DNA of 33,322 nt from DASUXY01 sp035301985 (lineage in GTDB: Bacteria; Bacillota; Bacilli; Bacillales; Amphibacillaceae). Made by a program: the position numbers and the translations under genes. Shown here piece after piece: positions 1-8,579 of the stretch. The notes beneath the pieces were generated by a model. It was not told the origin of the DNA. It made no database searches and saw nothing but the letters and a program-made list of their open reading frames with translations. Where the stretch lies: positions 1 to 33,322 of the forward strand of contig DATGTE010000001.1 of NCBI GenBank assembly GCA_035301985.1, read 5' to 3'. The number at the start of each line of letters is the position of its first letter. Positions within the stretch are counted from its first letter, which is position 1.

Positions 1-2
1 AA

Positions 3-1256
3 TCAACTCTCCGTCCAATCAATAATGAAATGAGCGAAAACGTTAGTGACGTCGATGACGCTAGCGAGATCAACATTTTCATCTGGACCATGCATGTTTT
101 CACCGATCGGGCCAAAGCAAAGTCCTGGCATGTCGTAGTACCGGGTAAATCGTGCATCATTTCCCGAAGCTCTACCAATTACATGGATAGGATGTTTTAA
201 AACCTGTTCCGATGTTCTTTTAAAGGTTGTAACAAACGGGTGTTGAGGATCTTGATACCACGGTTCTGTTGACCAACCGAACCACTCAATGATGGGAGGA
301 TGTTTCTCAAACCAATCATCATCAGCAATCGCTTGGAAAACCGTGTCATGAACGAGCTGTTTCATTTGTTTACGACTTTCACCAGGGATAAAGCCAATCC
401 GGCATTCCAGTACGGCTTCACCAGGAACGGTAGACACCCAATCGCCCGCTTGCATCACTCCTGTATTCAAATGCACGGATTGCCCTGACCCTTGCTCGTA
501 AAGATCAAACCGAACATGTTCGCCACGCCACTTCCCTAATTGTTCTAAGGCTTGGAAAATGGGATACATTTTCGCAATCGCATTGACACCTTCATGCGCG
601 AGTCCGGCATGAGCCGTTTTTCCTGTCACTTTTACCCGAAAGTACATAATTCCAGCGTGGGAGATTGTCATTTGTAATTGATGAGGTTCAGAAGAGATGT
701 ATCCATCTGTTCGATAACCTTTTTCTAAACAAGCTAAAGCGCCTCCCCCACCTCCTGCTTCTTCTTCGATGACACAATGTAATTGCACATCCCCTGCGAT
801 CGGGTAATCTAAATCGATTAACGTTTTTAGAGCAAACCAGTTAGCCACTAAGCCTGATTTCATATCGGCTGAACCTCTTCCGTACAATTTATTTCCTTTA
901 ATTTCCCCACTCCAAGGGTTGATTGACCAATTCTCGACCGGTTCTGCGGACACGACATCCATATGACCATGTAAAGTTAATGACTTTCCATCTCCTTGAC
1001 CTTTGTGAATTCCGATAATGTTATTCCGATTCGTAAAAGAAATTCCCGAATCGACGAAGGCTTCATGGCGCATTAATTCCTCCTTACATGGTTCAAATTC
1101 ATGAACGTCTAAGCCAATCTCTTTATATTTTTGTTTTATATATTGCTGCCCTTCAAATTCATTACCGACAACGGTTTCAATCTGAACGAGTTCTTGAATT
1201 GTCTGAAATAATTCATTTTGATGTTTATCAATATAGTTACGAATTTTCTGTTTCAA
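3..1256 (-). CDS. M20-family metallopeptidase / ArgE-DapE-type deacylase
   Basis: Predicted cytoplasmic di-zinc amidohydrolase of the M20 (acetylornithine deacetylase / succinyl-diaminopimelate desuccinylase) family, 417 aa, the usual length. Metal and catalytic motifs are present in order: HGHMD (His98, Asp100), GRGSADMKSG (bridging Asp131), and EEE at 164-166 providing the general-base Glu and a ligand. The dimerisation (lid) domain lies about 200-320. There is no signal peptide. The start is TTG, supported by a strong AGGAGG seven bases upstream; no ATG is as well placed. It is the last gene of a same-strand run gabR-gabT-gabD-acetyltransferase-deacylase, so an N-acylated amine or amino acid is a plausible substrate, but specificity cannot be read from sequence. 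YodQ of B. subtilis is a related type. The gene is complete; its stop lies at the window edge. Confidence 0.88.
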   Translation of the reverse strand: MKQKIRNYIDKHQNELFQTIQELVQIETVVGNEFEGQQYIKQKYKEIGLDVHEFEPCKEELMRHEAFVDSGISFTNRNNIIGIHKGQGDGKSLTLHGHMDVVSAEPVENWSINPWSGEIKGNKLYGRGSADMKSGLVANWFALKTLIDLDYPIAGDVQLHCVIEEEAGGGGGALACLEKGYRTDGYISSEPHQLQMTISHAGIMYFRVKVTGKTAHAGLAHEGVNAIAKMYPIFQALEQLGKWRGEHVRFDLYEQGSGQSVHLNTGVMQAGDWVSTVPGEAVLECRIGFIPGESRKQMKQLVHDTVFQAIADDDWFEKHPPIIEWFGWSTEPWYQDPQHPFVTTFKRTSEQVLKHPIHVIGRASGNDARFTRYYDMPGLCFGPIGENMHGPDENVDLASVIDVTNVFAHFIIDWTES

Positions 1257-1369
1257 CGTTCTTCCTCCTGCATGTCAATAAGCATTTTTCCTTTTATAAA
1301 TTCGCATTCATTATTCTAATATTCGGAATTATTAAGTTGTAATCATATGGTGCTTCGTGTTATGTTTAT

Positions 1370-2020
1370 TTATTGCTTTTTGTAGTCATCATTTATCCAC
1401 TCCATTGAGGTAGCGTATTGTAACGATTCATCATCACCTGCTAAATAATTAGGAATCACTTGATTCAGTACGAATCCATTTTTCACTTGGAAGGTCATTA
1501 CTGGATCATAAATTTCTCCTTTGATCACTTTAAAAGCATATTCATCAGCCGTCATTTTGTCAGCGTAACGATAGTAATGAGGAATTCGCCCACCGATGAT
1601 GATGCTTTGCAAATTGAGATCTTTACAAACTTGTTTGCGACCGTTATATAAATGACGACCAATTTTCATCCCGCGAAATTGTGGATCAACACCAACTTCA
1701 ATTCCATAAAGGTTTACTCCACTCGCATTATGATTGCGAATAAATCCCTCATCAGAAATCTCCTCATAGTCATGATCATAGCCATAATCGGAAAAATTAA
1801 CGATTAAGCTAGAGGCCGAACCAACGATTTGCCCTTGATACTCGACACATATTTGTCCTTCTGGAAATATTTCAAGTTGACTTTTTAAATGCTCTAATTT
1901 TAAAGACATGGACGACCCGAAACATTTTTGTGATAAATCGGCGATCTTTGGCAAATCTTCTTCCTGAATATGGCGTACGACCACACTTTGATCCGTTTCA
2001 TGTATTGGTATATTGATCAT
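1370..2020 (-). CDS. GNAT N-acetyltransferase, YhcX N-domain type
   Basis: 216-aa GNAT-fold acetyltransferase. The acetyl-CoA pyrophosphate loop is visible at about 111-125 (VDPQFRGMKIGRHLY), followed by a typical helix and the later FQVKNGF strand. From memory, the region from about residue 100 onward closely resembles the N-terminal half of B. subtilis YhcX, where this domain is fused to a C-terminal nitrilase-type amidohydrolase; here the protein ends after the GNAT domain. The ATG follows AAAGGAGAGG with good spacing. It lies 185 bp downstream of gabD and 113 bp before the deacylase, so it may be an add-on to the gab transcript or a separate unit. Substrate unknown; an amine or amino acid from the same catabolic route is an inference from context only. 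Confidence 0.82.
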   Translation of the reverse strand: MINIPIHETDQSVVVRHIQEEDLPKIADLSQKCFGSSMSLKLEHLKSQLEIFPEGQICVEYQGQIVGSASSLIVNFSDYGYDHDYEEISDEGFIRNHNASGVNLYGIEVGVDPQFRGMKIGRHLYNGRKQVCKDLNLQSIIIGGRIPHYYRYADKMTADEYAFKVIKGEIYDPVMTFQVKNGFVLNQVIPNYLAGDDESLQYATSMEWINDDYKKQ

Positions 2021-2205
2021 GCAATCCTCTCCTTTTAATCATTTAAACATTCCTTAACTACTGTTTCTTAAGGAGTAGACGTATACCATCCCCCCATAAC
2101 TTGTAAAAATGTTCGTCTAGAAAACTATCCGTCTACCCCGTTCCTCCATTAACATTATGCGTCGACTTTTCGTCTATAACTCACAAAGGACGAGTACAAT
2201 CGTTC

Positions 2206-3630
2206 TCAATTTGTTCGAATCGAAACAAATTTTTCTTCTAAATACTCATCCAAGCCATACTTTCCTCCTTCATTACCGATTCCACTTTCCTTCACTCCTC
2301 CAAACGGAGCTTGAATGACGATTGGTGTAGGGTCATTTAGGCCAACAATGCCAAACTCTAATTCCCTTATCATGCGTAAGCCGCGTCCTAAATCATTTGT
2401 AAAACAATAAGCGGCCAGACCATACGATTCATGATTCGCTTTTTCGATTACTTCTTCTTCGGTACGGAAAGAAAAAATGGGGGCAACTGGACCGAATGTT
2501 TCCTCCGATGCTATTTTCATATCTTCGGTGGCATGTTGCACAATCGTTGGTTCATAAAAATAACCATCGCCTCGTTTCGGTTCGTATTCCTTCCCACCAT
2601 GAATGACTTTCCCACCTTTGTCTACGGCATCAACAATTTGCTCATTCACTTTCTTCATTGCCTGTTGATCAATTAAAGGACCAATCTCGACACCCTCTTC
2701 TAACCCATTTCCAATCTTTAGTTCCGAAACTTTTTCTGCTAACTTTTTACCAAATTGTTCAGCGATGCTTTCAGCAACGTATATCCGATTCGTACTAATA
2801 CATGTTTGCCCAGCATTTTTAAATTTCGACAAGAGGATTCCATTGATAGCTACATCGAGATCCGCATCTGCAAAGACGATATACGGTGCATGCCCCCCGA
2901 GCTCCATTGAAACTTTTTTCATTGTTGCGGCTGAATCACGATACAATTTTTTACCAACCGCTGTCGACCCGGTAAAGGTAAGTTTACGAACTGCAGGATG
3001 ACTCGTCAGTTCTGTACCGATTTCATTCGCTGCGCCGATGACTAAATTTACAACGCCTTTCGGTAGGTGGGCATCATGAAAACACTCGAATATACGAATA
3101 GCTGATAAAGGCGTTTGCTCAGCTGGCTTCAAAACGACTGTACAACCTGCTGCAAGTGCAGGAGCAATTTTTCGAGTGATCATAGATAGAGGAAAATTCC
3201 ATGGTGTAATCGCAGCACATACACCAATCGGCTCCCGTAACACTAGCAACTGCTTATCCGTGTGCGAGGCTGGGAGTGTATCACCATAAATTCGTTTCGC
3301 TTCCTCGGCATACCAATTTAAATATTCAATGGCACTGATTACTTCACCCTTGGCATCGGGTAATGGTTTACCGTTTTCTTTTGTAATCGTTTCCGCCAAC
3401 TCATCCACTCTTTCTCGCATGAGTTGGACAACACGTTGTAAATACTTGCCTCGTTTTGGGCCGGGAAGCTTTTTCCAACTTGAAAAAGCTTCCTCAGCAC
3501 TTGCAATCGCTTCGTTCGTTTCCTTTTTTCCGCCAGTAGATATCGCTGCAATTACTTCACCTGATGCAGGATTAACAACTTCCATTTTATTCGTTGTAGA
3601 CTCAATCCATTTTCCGTTCACGTAAAGCAT
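2206..3630 (-). CDS. gabD: Succinate-semialdehyde dehydrogenase (NAD(P)+), GabD type
   Basis: 474-aa aldehyde dehydrogenase that would oxidise succinate semialdehyde to succinate, the second step of the GABA shunt. Catalytic residues are all present: Asn145 in PWNFP, Lys168 in LKPAEQ, the cofactor loop GSTAVG at 221-226, Glu243 in MELGG and nucleophile Cys277 in KNAGQTC. Length matches GabD-type enzymes. The ATG follows GAGGAGGAATGAC. It lies 89 bp after the aminotransferase gene on the same strand, and no strong terminator is seen between them, so co-transcription from the sigma-54 promoter at 5141-5156 is likely. The SSADH assignment rests on family resemblance plus the gabR-gabT neighbours; other omega-semialdehydes are possible substrates. 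Confidence 0.88.
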   Translation of the reverse strand: MLYVNGKWIESTTNKMEVVNPASGEVIAAISTGGKKETNEAIASAEEAFSSWKKLPGPKRGKYLQRVVQLMRERVDELAETITKENGKPLPDAKGEVISAIEYLNWYAEEAKRIYGDTLPASHTDKQLLVLREPIGVCAAITPWNFPLSMITRKIAPALAAGCTVVLKPAEQTPLSAIRIFECFHDAHLPKGVVNLVIGAANEIGTELTSHPAVRKLTFTGSTAVGKKLYRDSAATMKKVSMELGGHAPYIVFADADLDVAINGILLSKFKNAGQTCISTNRIYVAESIAEQFGKKLAEKVSELKIGNGLEEGVEIGPLIDQQAMKKVNEQIVDAVDKGGKVIHGGKEYEPKRGDGYFYEPTIVQHATEDMKIASEETFGPVAPIFSFRTEEEVIEKANHESYGLAAYCFTNDLGRGLRMIRELEFGIVGLNDPTPIVIQAPFGGVKESGIGNEGGKYGLDEYLEEKFVSIRTN

Positions 3631-3719
3631 GTCATTCCTCCTCGTTGTTTTTCTAATGATGGAATCGCTTCCAATTTAATCATTCACTGTTGTTATATTT
3701 ATTGATTTTATAAATACGC

Positions 3720-5099
3720 TCAACGGAGTGTCTTTTTAAAGGCAGTAATCGCATCGTCAACCTTATCAATAATCGTTGCGATTTCTTGTTGATTAATAAT
3801 GAGTGGTGGGGCAAGCGCTACCGTTTGATTATACGAACCAACCGCCCGTAAAATAAGGTTGCGGTCAAAACAAGCATCGACAACTGCATTAGCTGGAAAT
3901 ACAGAATCATCAAATCGTTTGTTGCTGTCTGGATCTTCACATAATTCAAAAGCCGCCAACAATCCAATCGTTCTGCTTTTTGTGACAATGCTATGTTGTT
4001 CTTCTAAGTACTTTAATCCTTTTTCCATCTCAAGCTCCATTTTTTGTACATGGTCAAGAATCTGATCTCGTTCAATGATTTCAATGTTTTTCAAACCGAC
4101 AGCACACGCGGTTGGGTGTCCACTGTATGTAAAACCATGAGAGATGACACCATCATAATTTATAAGTGTATCGTGAATCTCATCATTTACCATGACACCA
4201 CCGAGTTGTGAATAACCACTTGTAATTCCTTTAGCAATGGTCATCATATCGGGGACGACATTCCAATGATCGGCACCGAACATCTTACCTGTTCGACCGA
4301 AGCCACAGATCACTTCATCCGCAATGAATAAAATGTCATATTCATCACATATTTTGCGTACGGCTTGTAAATATCCTTCTGGGGGTATGTTCACTCCACC
4401 CGCCCCTTGAACAGGTTCGAGAATAATCGCTGCAATCGTATGTGCACCTTCGCGCTCGATGATTCCTCTAATGGATTGTTCATAATTCGGCTGGTCCTGA
4501 TCCCCCAACTCACACGCTAAGAGATGAGGTTCAGCATGAAAGATACCATCAATTGTTGAACCTGCGAACTCATGAAACGAAGGAATACCTGTCGCTGTTT
4601 GTGCTGCCATCGTAACTCCATGATAGGCACTTTTTAATGCGATGAAATTCCGTTTCTCAGGCTTACCTTTTAACCCCCAATAAAACCGAGCAAACTTAAG
4701 TGCTGTATCATTAGATTCCGATCCCCCGGAAGTATAAAAAACTGCATTTAAATCACCAGGAGCAAAGGATGCTAGTTTTTCAGCTAATTGAATGGCTGGT
4801 TCATTTGAAAAACCTTTAAATGCCGATGAATAAGCAATTTTGGAAAGCTGTTCATGGCCGGCATCGGCAATTTCCTGCTGACCGTGTCCTAAATTTACAT
4901 TCCAAAGCATCGACATACCATCAATATATTTTTCGCCATCTAAGCGATTCGTCACATGAATTCCAGTTCCCTCCGAAAATATGATACTCGGTCCTCTGGA
5001 AACTTGTTCCTTCGGGTTGGTGGCTGGATGAATAAAATGCTTTCGATCAAGTTGAGATAACGTTGTAGGACTATAATCCTCTGTAATGATTTTTTTCAT
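3720..5099 (-). CDS. gabT: Class III omega-aminotransferase (GABA transaminase-like)
   Basis: 459-aa PLP-dependent class III aminotransferase. Seen: SGGSESN at 124-130 (PLP phosphate), Tyr/His at 159-160, Asp261 in the ADEV motif (pairs with the PLP ring nitrogen), and Lys290 in TIAKG (Schiff base). The sequence type is closer to pyruvate-dependent omega-amino acid transaminases (SpuC/YodT-like) than to E. coli 2-oxoglutarate GabT, so the amino acceptor is uncertain. Context (activator gabR upstream, gabD downstream, sigma-54 promoter) matches the gab cluster known from the B. cereus group, so GABA or a related omega-amino acid is the likely donor. The ATG follows GAGGAGG with eight bases spacing. 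Confidence 0.85.
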   Translation of the reverse strand: MKKIITEDYSPTTLSQLDRKHFIHPATNPKEQVSRGPSIIFSEGTGIHVTNRLDGEKYIDGMSMLWNVNLGHGQQEIADAGHEQLSKIAYSSAFKGFSNEPAIQLAEKLASFAPGDLNAVFYTSGGSESNDTALKFARFYWGLKGKPEKRNFIALKSAYHGVTMAAQTATGIPSFHEFAGSTIDGIFHAEPHLLACELGDQDQPNYEQSIRGIIEREGAHTIAAIILEPVQGAGGVNIPPEGYLQAVRKICDEYDILFIADEVICGFGRTGKMFGADHWNVVPDMMTIAKGITSGYSQLGGVMVNDEIHDTLINYDGVISHGFTYSGHPTACAVGLKNIEIIERDQILDHVQKMELEMEKGLKYLEEQHSIVTKSRTIGLLAAFELCEDPDSNKRFDDSVFPANAVVDACFDRNLILRAVGSYNQTVALAPPLIINQQEIATIIDKVDDAITAFKKTLR

Positions 5100-5140
5100 G
5101 ATTATTCCTCCTCAAGTTGTAATGTCTTACTCCTTAATAT

Positions 5141-5156
5141 TGCAAAAGTCATGCCA
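5141..5156 (-). promoter_or_regulatory. Sigma-54 (-24/-12) promoter of gabT-gabD
   Basis: Read on the minus strand this is TGGCAT-GACTT-TTGCA, matching the sigma-54 consensus TGGCAC-N5-TTGCW at all but one position, with the invariant GG and GC correctly spaced. It sits about 40 bp upstream of the gabT start codon, giving an expected leader of roughly 30 nt. The gene just upstream encodes a sigma-54 activator, as expected. Confidence 0.85.
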
Positions 5157-5196
5157 AAATTGGGAAAAAATAAAGAACAGGTGTTATATACAAAAT

Positions 5197-5225
5197 CTTT
5201 TTCTGTTTTACTTGAACAGAAAAAG
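5197..5225 (-). promoter_or_regulatory. 11-bp perfect inverted repeat upstream of the gabT promoter
   Basis: Arms CTTTTTCTGTT and AACAGAAAAAG are perfectly complementary around a 7-nt loop. It lies about 45-70 bp upstream of the -24 element. It could be an activator or IHF-like architectural site, or a poor terminator of gabR: no U-run follows directly on the minus strand. Its role is not determinable from sequence. Confidence 0.45.
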
Positions 5226-5316
5226 CTTGTAAACCCTGTTATCATGCTCTTTTCTATGTTGTTCTTATAATTATCTAATACATTCTTCCTATTCATTATT
5301 GGGTTTATTTTCTGAA

Positions 5317-5356
5317 ATAAAAGTCTATAAGTCACTTTCATTTCAGAGACTTTTAT
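5317..5356 (-). promoter_or_regulatory. Candidate GabR upstream activating sequence (spaced inverted repeat)
   Basis: Two perfect 10-bp arms, ATAAAAGTCT and AGACTTTTAT, are separated by 20 bp, so arm starts are 30 bp apart (about three helical turns). The centre is about 190 bp upstream of the -24 box, a normal distance for an enhancer of a sigma-54 activator. No U-run follows, which argues against a simple terminator of gabR. Confidence 0.4.
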
Positions 5357-5380
5357 ATGTCTATTTACATAAATTATGCA

Positions 5381-7498
5381 TCATTGCATAGAAGGGGATT
5401 TTTCACCACTTCGACGTTGTAATATTTTTTTGTATTTACGACTAACTGTTGATTGGTCTATTTGTAAAGCTTCCGCAGCTCTCGTAGTCGTTCGATACCG
5501 ATCCATCGCCAATGAAATCAACTGCTCTTCCAACAATTGTTGCGCTTCTTTAAATGGAATGACTTCGGTTATAATCGGTTCGACTTGTTTCGTAGACGTA
5601 AAACTCATAAATGAATGTATAAAGTCGGCGGTAATGACGTCCTCATCGGCAAAAACAACTAAACGTTCGATAAAGTTTTGTAATTCCCTAATATTACCGG
5701 GCCAAGAGTAGGCCTCCAACAGACGTATAGCATCTGGTGATAGATGATGATTTTTTTCATATTGTTCGTTTAATTGTTTGATGAAATGAAAGGCGAGCAA
5801 CGATATATCTTCAGGCCTTTCCCGCAATGGAGGGATTGTAATTGGAATGACATGGAGTCGATAAAATAAATCTTCCCGAAACTCGCCATCTTGAACCATT
5901 TGTTGCCGGTCTTTGTTCGTCGCCGTGATGACTTGAACATCGACTGGAAGGGAGGTCGTACTTCCAACAGGAGTAATTTCTTTTTCCTGTAATACGCGTA
6001 ACAATTTAACTTGGAGTCGTTGAGAAAGTTCACTAATTTCGTCTAAAAACAAAATGCCTTGATTGGCTTTTTGAAAATACCCTACTTTCCCTTCATGATC
6101 TGCCCCTGTGAACGCTCCTTTTACATAACCAAATAATTCACTTTCCAATAGCTCTTCGGGAATCGCTCCACAGTTAATCGCCAAAAAAGGAGCATTCGAG
6201 CGTTGGCTATATGTATGGATTGCTCGAGCTACTAATTCCTTGCCAACCCCTGACTCCCCCATAATCATTACAGTTGAAGAAAATTGCGCTATTTTTTTAA
6301 TTTGCAACATAATGCGTTCCATTTGGGGACTACGGTAAATGATTTTTTTGGCAAAGCTGTTTTTGTTCTTCAATTGATCGAGCTCTTCTTTATACTCTTC
6401 TGTCAGCCGTTTCGTTTCTTGAAGCTCTGATTTTAGTTGAGTGGTTTCCGTAATATCTCTGGAAGCGATAACGATTCGATGTAATTCGTTTTCCTCATTG
6501 AAGATGGGATTGCCCACCGCCATGACGACTTTTCCATTCTTTGTTTCTTGAATGATGGATACGCGCTCTCTTTTTTCTAGTACAAGACGAGTAACGGATG
6601 GCGTGAAGATCCCTTTTTCTTCCAAATCTAATATGCTTTTACCGACTAAATCTTGTAAATGAGTACCCCAAAAATCCGAAATGAAGCGATCACTATGTCG
6701 CAAAATCTCTCCTTTATTGTTGACAACAATAATTTCATCGTACATTGAAGTTAAAATTGCATTAAGGTCATCATTTAAGTTTTTAATTGACTCAATTTCC
6801 ATCGCCATTTTTTCAACCTTGGGAAGGTCTTGTACAATAATCATTACCCCATCTACGATGCCTAACGAATTGATAATTGGACTATAATCAACAATAATTC
6901 CAAAATCATTTGTAATGTGAATTTGATTCAGAATGGCTTCAGATGTTAAATACACTTTTTCCATATGCTCTTTATTGAAAATATCGCCTAAATTTGCACC
7001 CATGACTTGATCATAGGTTGATTTTATCATTTTCAAACCCGTTTCATTACAGTTCGTACATTTCAGCTCATGATCAACAACAAAAATCCCCATCGGAATG
7101 GATGACAGCATGACCTTTAAATGATTGGTCGTTTCATTGTCTTTTTGGAAAAGTTCGATGAGCAAATCTTCTCTCCGAATGTATCCAAGATATTCTTCTT
7201 CGTTTTTAACGAGAGCAATGGGTTGCCCAAGAGCTTGAAATATCGTCGAAGCTGAAATCGGTTGGTCGATTTCTAAAATACTTACCCGGTCAATTGGTAT
7301 AGACTCATTCCGGAGTGTATCCATAGATTGTGCAGAATCTACATGGCCTACGTATACATAATCAGTGATGATTCCTTTTTTTTCAAGAAATAAAAAAGGT
7401 CTATGATGTTCTACCTGTTTGTCTTTCTCTTGTATATAGTTACCATCAACTGATAACGTTGATAAAGGATAGATTTTATCAAACGAAAGCTGTAGCAT
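5381..7498 (-). CDS. gabR: Sigma-54-dependent transcriptional activator (GabR-like)
   Basis: 705-aa enhancer-binding protein. From the N-terminus: a CBS-like region (about 35-120), two PAS domains (about 125-235 and 245-355), a coiled linker, and an AAA+ domain with Walker A GESGVGK (414-420), the sigma-54 contact loop GAFTGA (461-466) and Walker B ILFLDE (482-487). A C-terminal helix-turn-helix lies around 670-695 (RAAEALQIDQSTVSRKYKKI). It would activate the -24/-12 promoter in front of gabT, probably on sensing GABA or a metabolite through CBS/PAS. A TTG lies two codons upstream, but GGAGGG is eight bases from the ATG and only two from the TTG, so the ATG is preferred. The symbol reflects the gab context and B. 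thuringiensis precedent. Confidence 0.88.
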   Translation of the reverse strand: MLQLSFDKIYPLSTLSVDGNYIQEKDKQVEHHRPFLFLEKKGIITDYVYVGHVDSAQSMDTLRNESIPIDRVSILEIDQPISASTIFQALGQPIALVKNEEEYLGYIRREDLLIELFQKDNETTNHLKVMLSSIPMGIFVVDHELKCTNCNETGLKMIKSTYDQVMGANLGDIFNKEHMEKVYLTSEAILNQIHITNDFGIIVDYSPIINSLGIVDGVMIIVQDLPKVEKMAMEIESIKNLNDDLNAILTSMYDEIIVVNNKGEILRHSDRFISDFWGTHLQDLVGKSILDLEEKGIFTPSVTRLVLEKRERVSIIQETKNGKVVMAVGNPIFNEENELHRIVIASRDITETTQLKSELQETKRLTEEYKEELDQLKNKNSFAKKIIYRSPQMERIMLQIKKIAQFSSTVMIMGESGVGKELVARAIHTYSQRSNAPFLAINCGAIPEELLESELFGYVKGAFTGADHEGKVGYFQKANQGILFLDEISELSQRLQVKLLRVLQEKEITPVGSTTSLPVDVQVITATNKDRQQMVQDGEFREDLFYRLHVIPITIPPLRERPEDISLLAFHFIKQLNEQYEKNHHLSPDAIRLLEAYSWPGNIRELQNFIERLVVFADEDVITADFIHSFMSFTSTKQVEPIITEVIPFKEAQQLLEEQLISLAMDRYRTTTRAAEALQIDQSTVSRKYKKILQRRSGEKSPSMQ

Positions 7499-7533
7499 GG
7501 TCAACTCCCTCCGTTTTTAAATGTTTACCATTC

Positions 7534-7539
7534 ATTGTA
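7534..7539 (-). promoter_or_regulatory. Putative extended -10 of gabR
   Basis: The minus strand reads TGATACAAT, an extended -10 (TG-N-TACAAT), about 36 bp before the gabR start. No good -35 box is seen at 17 bp, so this is tentative. Confidence 0.3.
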
Positions 7540-7595
7540 TCACTTGTTTTTCACTTCGGGTTACGTATTTTGGGATAAGGGGATTCGGTTGCACA

Positions 7596-8579
7596 TCAAC
7601 TAAATGAGTCATTTGCACGGTAATATACAATATGTCCTCGTTCTTCAGATGAAATTTGTTCCAAAGATTGTAAACGATTTAAGTGCCCCATAATTTCCGA
7701 CATGACGAGCGAAAATTCAGTTTTGAATTTGTTAGGATAATAGATTTGTGCGACTTCGGCAGCGGTACGTGCTTGTTCAGCGACGACTCTCTTAATTTTT
7801 GCTGATTTTCTGTCGATTTCATCGATTCTTTTCTTTATTAACTCGTGTGGAGAGGTAATGACTTCACCGTGACCAGGATAAATAACGGTCATTGGTAGCT
7901 TTAGACATTTTTTGAGAGATGTTTCGTACAATTGAAGGGAAGGGATCATCTGTCCTTGTGCGTCAGGTTCAATTAATGCATTACTCGATATATGTTGGAG
8001 CAAATGGTCTCCTGCTAATAACTGTCCACTCCCCTCATGAAAAAGAGCGATATGATCTGCTGCATGCCCCGGAATTTCTACCACTTGTAAACCATCAAGA
8101 CAATCTCCTTCTTGAAGAAGGGAAATTTCCCCATGCAGCACATCGTCTTTATTTTTTATCGTTGCTTCCCTTAACCGTTTCACTTCTATTTCTCCATCTT
8201 TTCCACAACCCATTTTAGAATAAAGTGCTTGAAAAAAATCAATACGTCGATTGAAAAATGATGGTTCTCTTTGTAAACGGACAACGGCATCGCGATGAGC
8301 ATAGACAGGTATATGATGATGTGACCGAATGCGATTGACTAAGCCGATGTGATCGTGATGATTGTGTGTTAAAATAATTTTTTGTATATCTTCAATTTTC
8401 CAGCCGTTTTTCTGTAAAACATCATTCAATTGATGCCAACATTTTTCAGTGGGTAAGCCCGCATCGATGAGAAAAAGTGATTGTTCGGTTTGGACAAGAT
8501 AAAAGTTTACGGATAATAAACTTGAGCGCGTTTCTACGATAATCGGATGGACAATTGGATGGTTCGTTTGTTTACTCAT
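7596..8579 (-). CDS. MBL-fold metallo-hydrolase
   Basis: 327-aa metallo-beta-lactamase-fold hydrolase with the full di-metal set: HNHHDH (His72, His74, Asp76, His77), His172 in PGHAADH, Asp191 in AGDH and His237 in PGHGE. A helical C-terminal extension (about 245-327) follows the fold. There is no signal peptide, so it should be cytosolic. Its start overlaps the end of the upstream SGNH hydrolase gene by 8 bases, indicating translational coupling on the minus strand. The family includes thioester and lactone hydrolases and glyoxalase II-like enzymes. The substrate cannot be inferred; coupling to a secreted esterase hints at, but does not prove, an ester or lipid-related role. Confidence 0.85.
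   Translation of the reverse strand: MSKQTNHPIVHPIIVETRSSLLSVNFYLVQTEQSLFLIDAGLPTEKCWHQLNDVLQKNGWKIEDIQKIILTHNHHDHIGLVNRIRSHHHIPVYAHRDAVVRLQREPSFFNRRIDFFQALYSKMGCGKDGEIEVKRLREATIKNKDDVLHGEISLLQEGDCLDGLQVVEIPGHAADHIALFHEGSGQLLAGDHLLQHISSNALIEPDAQGQMIPSLQLYETSLKKCLKLPMTVIYPGHGEVITSPHELIKKRIDEIDRKSAKIKRVVAEQARTAAEVAQIYYPNKFKTEFSLVMSEIMGHLNRLQSLEQISSEERGHIVYYRANDSFS

Noticed and set aside
5102..5341. 79-codon frame between gabT and gabR on the minus strand.
   Set aside because: It covers the sigma-54 promoter and both inverted repeats, has no clear protein character and no good ribosome site.
7499..7504. TTG two codons upstream of the gabR ATG as the start.
   Set aside because: GGAGGG would be only two bases from the TTG; the ATG has normal spacing.
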